DNA from: Balneolales bacterium
Lineage (GTDB): Bacteria; Bacteroidota; Rhodothermia; Balneolales; Natronogracilivirgulaceae
Length of the DNA stretch: 23,218 bases
Direction: 5' to 3'
Assembly: GCA_007116685.1 (NCBI GenBank)
Contig: SKIC01000202.1
Coordinates: 1 to 23,218 of the forward strand
The position numbers and the translations under genes are program-made. Under the pieces are notes generated by a model that did no database searches, was not told the DNA's origin, and saw nothing but the letters and a program-made list of their open reading frames with translations. Each line of letters starts with the position of its first letter. The first letter of the stretch is position 1. Positions 21,632-23,218 of the stretch are shown one piece after another.

Positions 21632-23218
21632 TCTTCTCTTACCCAAACATTATTTCTTCTGTCCGCATCCGGAAACATTCGCGCTGCATCAATCTCCAAA
21701 CGCTGCAAACCCGTTTCCGGGATTTCTATTTCTACCGTTCTTTTTCCTTTTAACCAAGTATTCACATCAATAATTTTTAATGATTCTCTTCCGTCCTGAT
21801 GAGTTATCGTTATATGGACAGGCATTATTGCGTCACCGAGATCGCGGATTTCAATTTTTGTGTACTTTTCTTCTAAATTTTCTTCCACTCTGGAAATAGC
21901 CTGATCCATTATCCAGGTTTCGTAGTACCAAGTTCTCCAAAACCAAGACAAATCCTCGCCACTTACACGCTCAAAAGTTGCAAACATATCCCAGGGATAC
22001 GCATGCTTAAAAGCCCATTTATTTATAAACGTGCGATAGGCATCCCAGAAAATTTCTTCACCCAGAACACCTCGTAATGCCTGAAGAATGGTTGCAGGTT
22101 TAGCATAAGAAGCTACGCCAAAAGCCTGACGTGAGTAATGAAAATCTGATCTTCTCATCATTGGGCCTTCCGCCCCACTTAAAGCAAATGCTATATAGGT
22201 TCTGCGTGAATTGGCATGAGCATCTGTGCCGGCATAAAAATCAGCTAGTGCTTCATTGGTGCTAAAGGAAGTATTTCCTTCATCCAACCAGCTGTAGCGT
22301 CTTTCATCTGTGCTTACAATTAATGGTACCCACATGTGCGCGAGTTCGTGAGCCGTAACTCCATACAATCTTCTTGCTCCCAGACGATTATAATCTCCCA
22401 TAACCGTCATCATTGGAAATTCCATACCTCCACCAATAATATCAGCGCCTTCAACGGCAGTCATATGTGGCCATGGATAGGAAAAGCCGGTCATTTCGGA
22501 TAGAAAACGAATAGCGTGCTGCTGATATTCGGTCACTTCGCTCCATAGTGGGGCTTCTTGACGCCAAAAGGTGTTTATTTTAGTGTAGTCGTCAAATCCA
22601 TCCCCGGTTAAGTCTCCAACGGATGTTCTGGCTCCATCCCAAATCGACTCTTTCGTAGCGCTAAAAGCAACATCTCGCACATCAGTTGCAAAAAACTTCC
22701 ATGTGAGTAATCCTTCTGAATCGCCGGAGAGCGTAACATTGGCAAAATCATCGGGATAAACGATTCGGACTACGGTATCAGATTGGTATGCCTGATTCAT
22801 TCGCTCGACAATTCTTTCTTGTAGAACTTCTTCCGGATTCAGAAAATCTCCGGTGGCCATAACTATCCATTGCTCAGGAGCTGTGATAGAAAGATTGTAC
22901 GTAGCAAAACCATGATAGAATTCTGCAAGCCCGAGATAGGGGTCAGGGTGCCACCCAACGATATCATCATACACAACCATTTGAGGATACCAATAGCCGA
23001 TATAGAACAAATTATCCCGGCTATAGCCCATTCTGCCACCAATACCTGATTCCGGGATTTTAAATTCATACTCTATTTCAATTTCAGAAGTTTGTCCGGG
23101 GAATAGGGCTCTGCCAGTGCGCAAACTCAATCGGGTTCCATCTACTTCGTAATACTCACCTGAACCGCGACGGATAGCAAGTTCATTTCCATTTAATACA
23201 ATACCATCTATTGTGATA
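21628..23218 (-). CDS. M1-family (gluzincin) zinc aminopeptidase, 5'-truncated by window edge
   Basis: The open frame continues to the right window edge (at least 529 codons), so the N-terminus and any signal peptide are outside; TTG 23130 is internal. It shows the exopeptidase GGGMEFPMM motif (GAMEN equivalent, near base 22420) and the zinc site HELAH (22336-22350) with the third ligand Glu in WLDEGNTSF 18 residues later. A YAKPATILQALRGVLGEE helix carries the expected catalytic Tyr, and a C-terminal helical part contains TFERVSGEDLSWFWRTWYYE. A DLTGDGFDDY loop between the N-terminal beta domain and the catalytic domain resembles a calcium-binding turn. Such enzymes release N-terminal residues from peptides, often in the periplasm or on the surface in this group. 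It is the first visible gene of the operon with the AI-2E protein, pheA and the rRNA methyltransferase. Confidence 0.93.
   Translation of the reverse strand, partial: ITIDGIVLNGNELAIRRGSGEYYEVDGTRLSLRTGRALFPGQTSEIEIEYEFKIPESGIGGRMGYSRDNLFYIGYWYPQMVVYDDIVGWHPDPYLGLAEFYHGFATYNLSITAPEQWIVMATGDFLNPEEVLQERIVERMNQAYQSDTVVRIVYPDDFANVTLSGDSEGLLTWKFFATDVRDVAFSATKESIWDGARTSVGDLTGDGFDDYTKINTFWRQEAPLWSEVTEYQQHAIRFLSEMTGFSYPWPHMTAVEGADIIGGGMEFPMMTVMGDYNRLGARRLYGVTAHELAHMWVPLIVSTDERRYSWLDEGNTSFSTNEALADFYAGTDAHANSRRTYIAFALSGAEGPMMRRSDFHYSRQAFGVASYAKPATILQALRGVLGEEIFWDAYRTFINKWAFKHAYPWDMFATFERVSGEDLSWFWRTWYYETWIMDQAISRVEENLEEKYTKIEIRDLGDAIMPVHITITHQDGRESLKIIDVNTWLKGKRTVEIEIPETGLQRLEIDAARMFPDADRRNNVWVREE

Noticed and set aside
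21632..21646. TTG start for the AI-2E-type protein
   Set aside because: ATG 21631 gives the typical ATGA overlap with the upstream gene and a normal N-terminus.
1..23218. Defence island, CRISPR array, prophage or integrative element
   Set aside because: No regularly spaced repeats, Cas, restriction, toxin-antitoxin, integrase or phage genes; almost all genes are metabolic or housekeeping with uniform composition.

Overview
This window reads as an ordinary chromosomal segment of a moderately AT-rich, Gram-negative-type bacterium. An outer-membrane patatin with a POTRA and a beta-barrel, weak or absent Shine-Dalgarno sequences, several TTG/GTG starts, and the style of the LipA/LipB, LysC and M1 peptidase proteins point towards the Bacteroidota/Balneolota side of the tree, perhaps a Balneolaceae-like organism. 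This placement is inferred from protein appearance; no search was run. No tRNA, rRNA, CRISPR array, insertion sequence or phage gene was found.

Layout. (1) 1-3317, plus strand: the 3' part of dinB (DNA polymerase IV, open at the window edge), then a polyhydroxyalkanoate (PHA) granule block of phaR-type regulator, phasin, a double terminator and a cytosolic patatin-like hydrolase. No PHA synthase is present. A TTGACA-17-TATATT promoter precedes phaR, and a palindrome fills its spacer. (2) 3314-6556: a convergent outer-membrane patatin/beta-barrel protein, a GNAT acetyltransferase and a small membrane protein with a zinc ribbon. Both convergent gene pairs here interlock their stop codons over CTAA. 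(3) 6557-7134: a long AT-rich stretch without a gene that carries several palindromes. (4) 7135-12086, plus strand: lpd, lipB, lipA (lipoylation of 2-oxoacid dehydrogenases), then plsY and gpsA (first steps of glycerophospholipid synthesis). (5) 12139-13338: an AlbA_2/winged-helix protein and an ErpA/IscA-type Fe-S carrier with its own promoter and terminator. (6) 13368-16687: an M20D amidohydrolase overlapping lysC, followed by dapB, an aspartate/diaminopimelate cluster. (7) 16700-18245, minus strand: hslO (Hsp33) followed by a J-domain protein with an N-terminal zinc finger. (8) 18465-23218, minus strand: a tightly packed operon of M1 aminopeptidase (open at the right edge), AI-2E/PerM-type membrane protein, pheA and a THUMP rRNA methyltransferase.

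How the genes fit together: LipB and LipA build the lipoyl cofactor that Lpd re-oxidises in the E2 subunits. LipA needs Fe-S clusters, which an A-type carrier like the ErpA-type protein here could deliver. GpsA makes the glycerol-3-phosphate that PlsY acylates. LysC and DapB feed lysine and diaminopimelate synthesis, with the co-translated M20D enzyme a candidate acyl-DAP deacylase. Hsp33 holds oxidatively unfolded proteins, and the J-domain partner encoded four bases downstream is a plausible route to hand them to DnaK. The most interesting points are the Hsp33/zinc-finger J-protein pair, the predicted autoregulatory operator of phaR, and the possible granule role of the neighbouring patatin.
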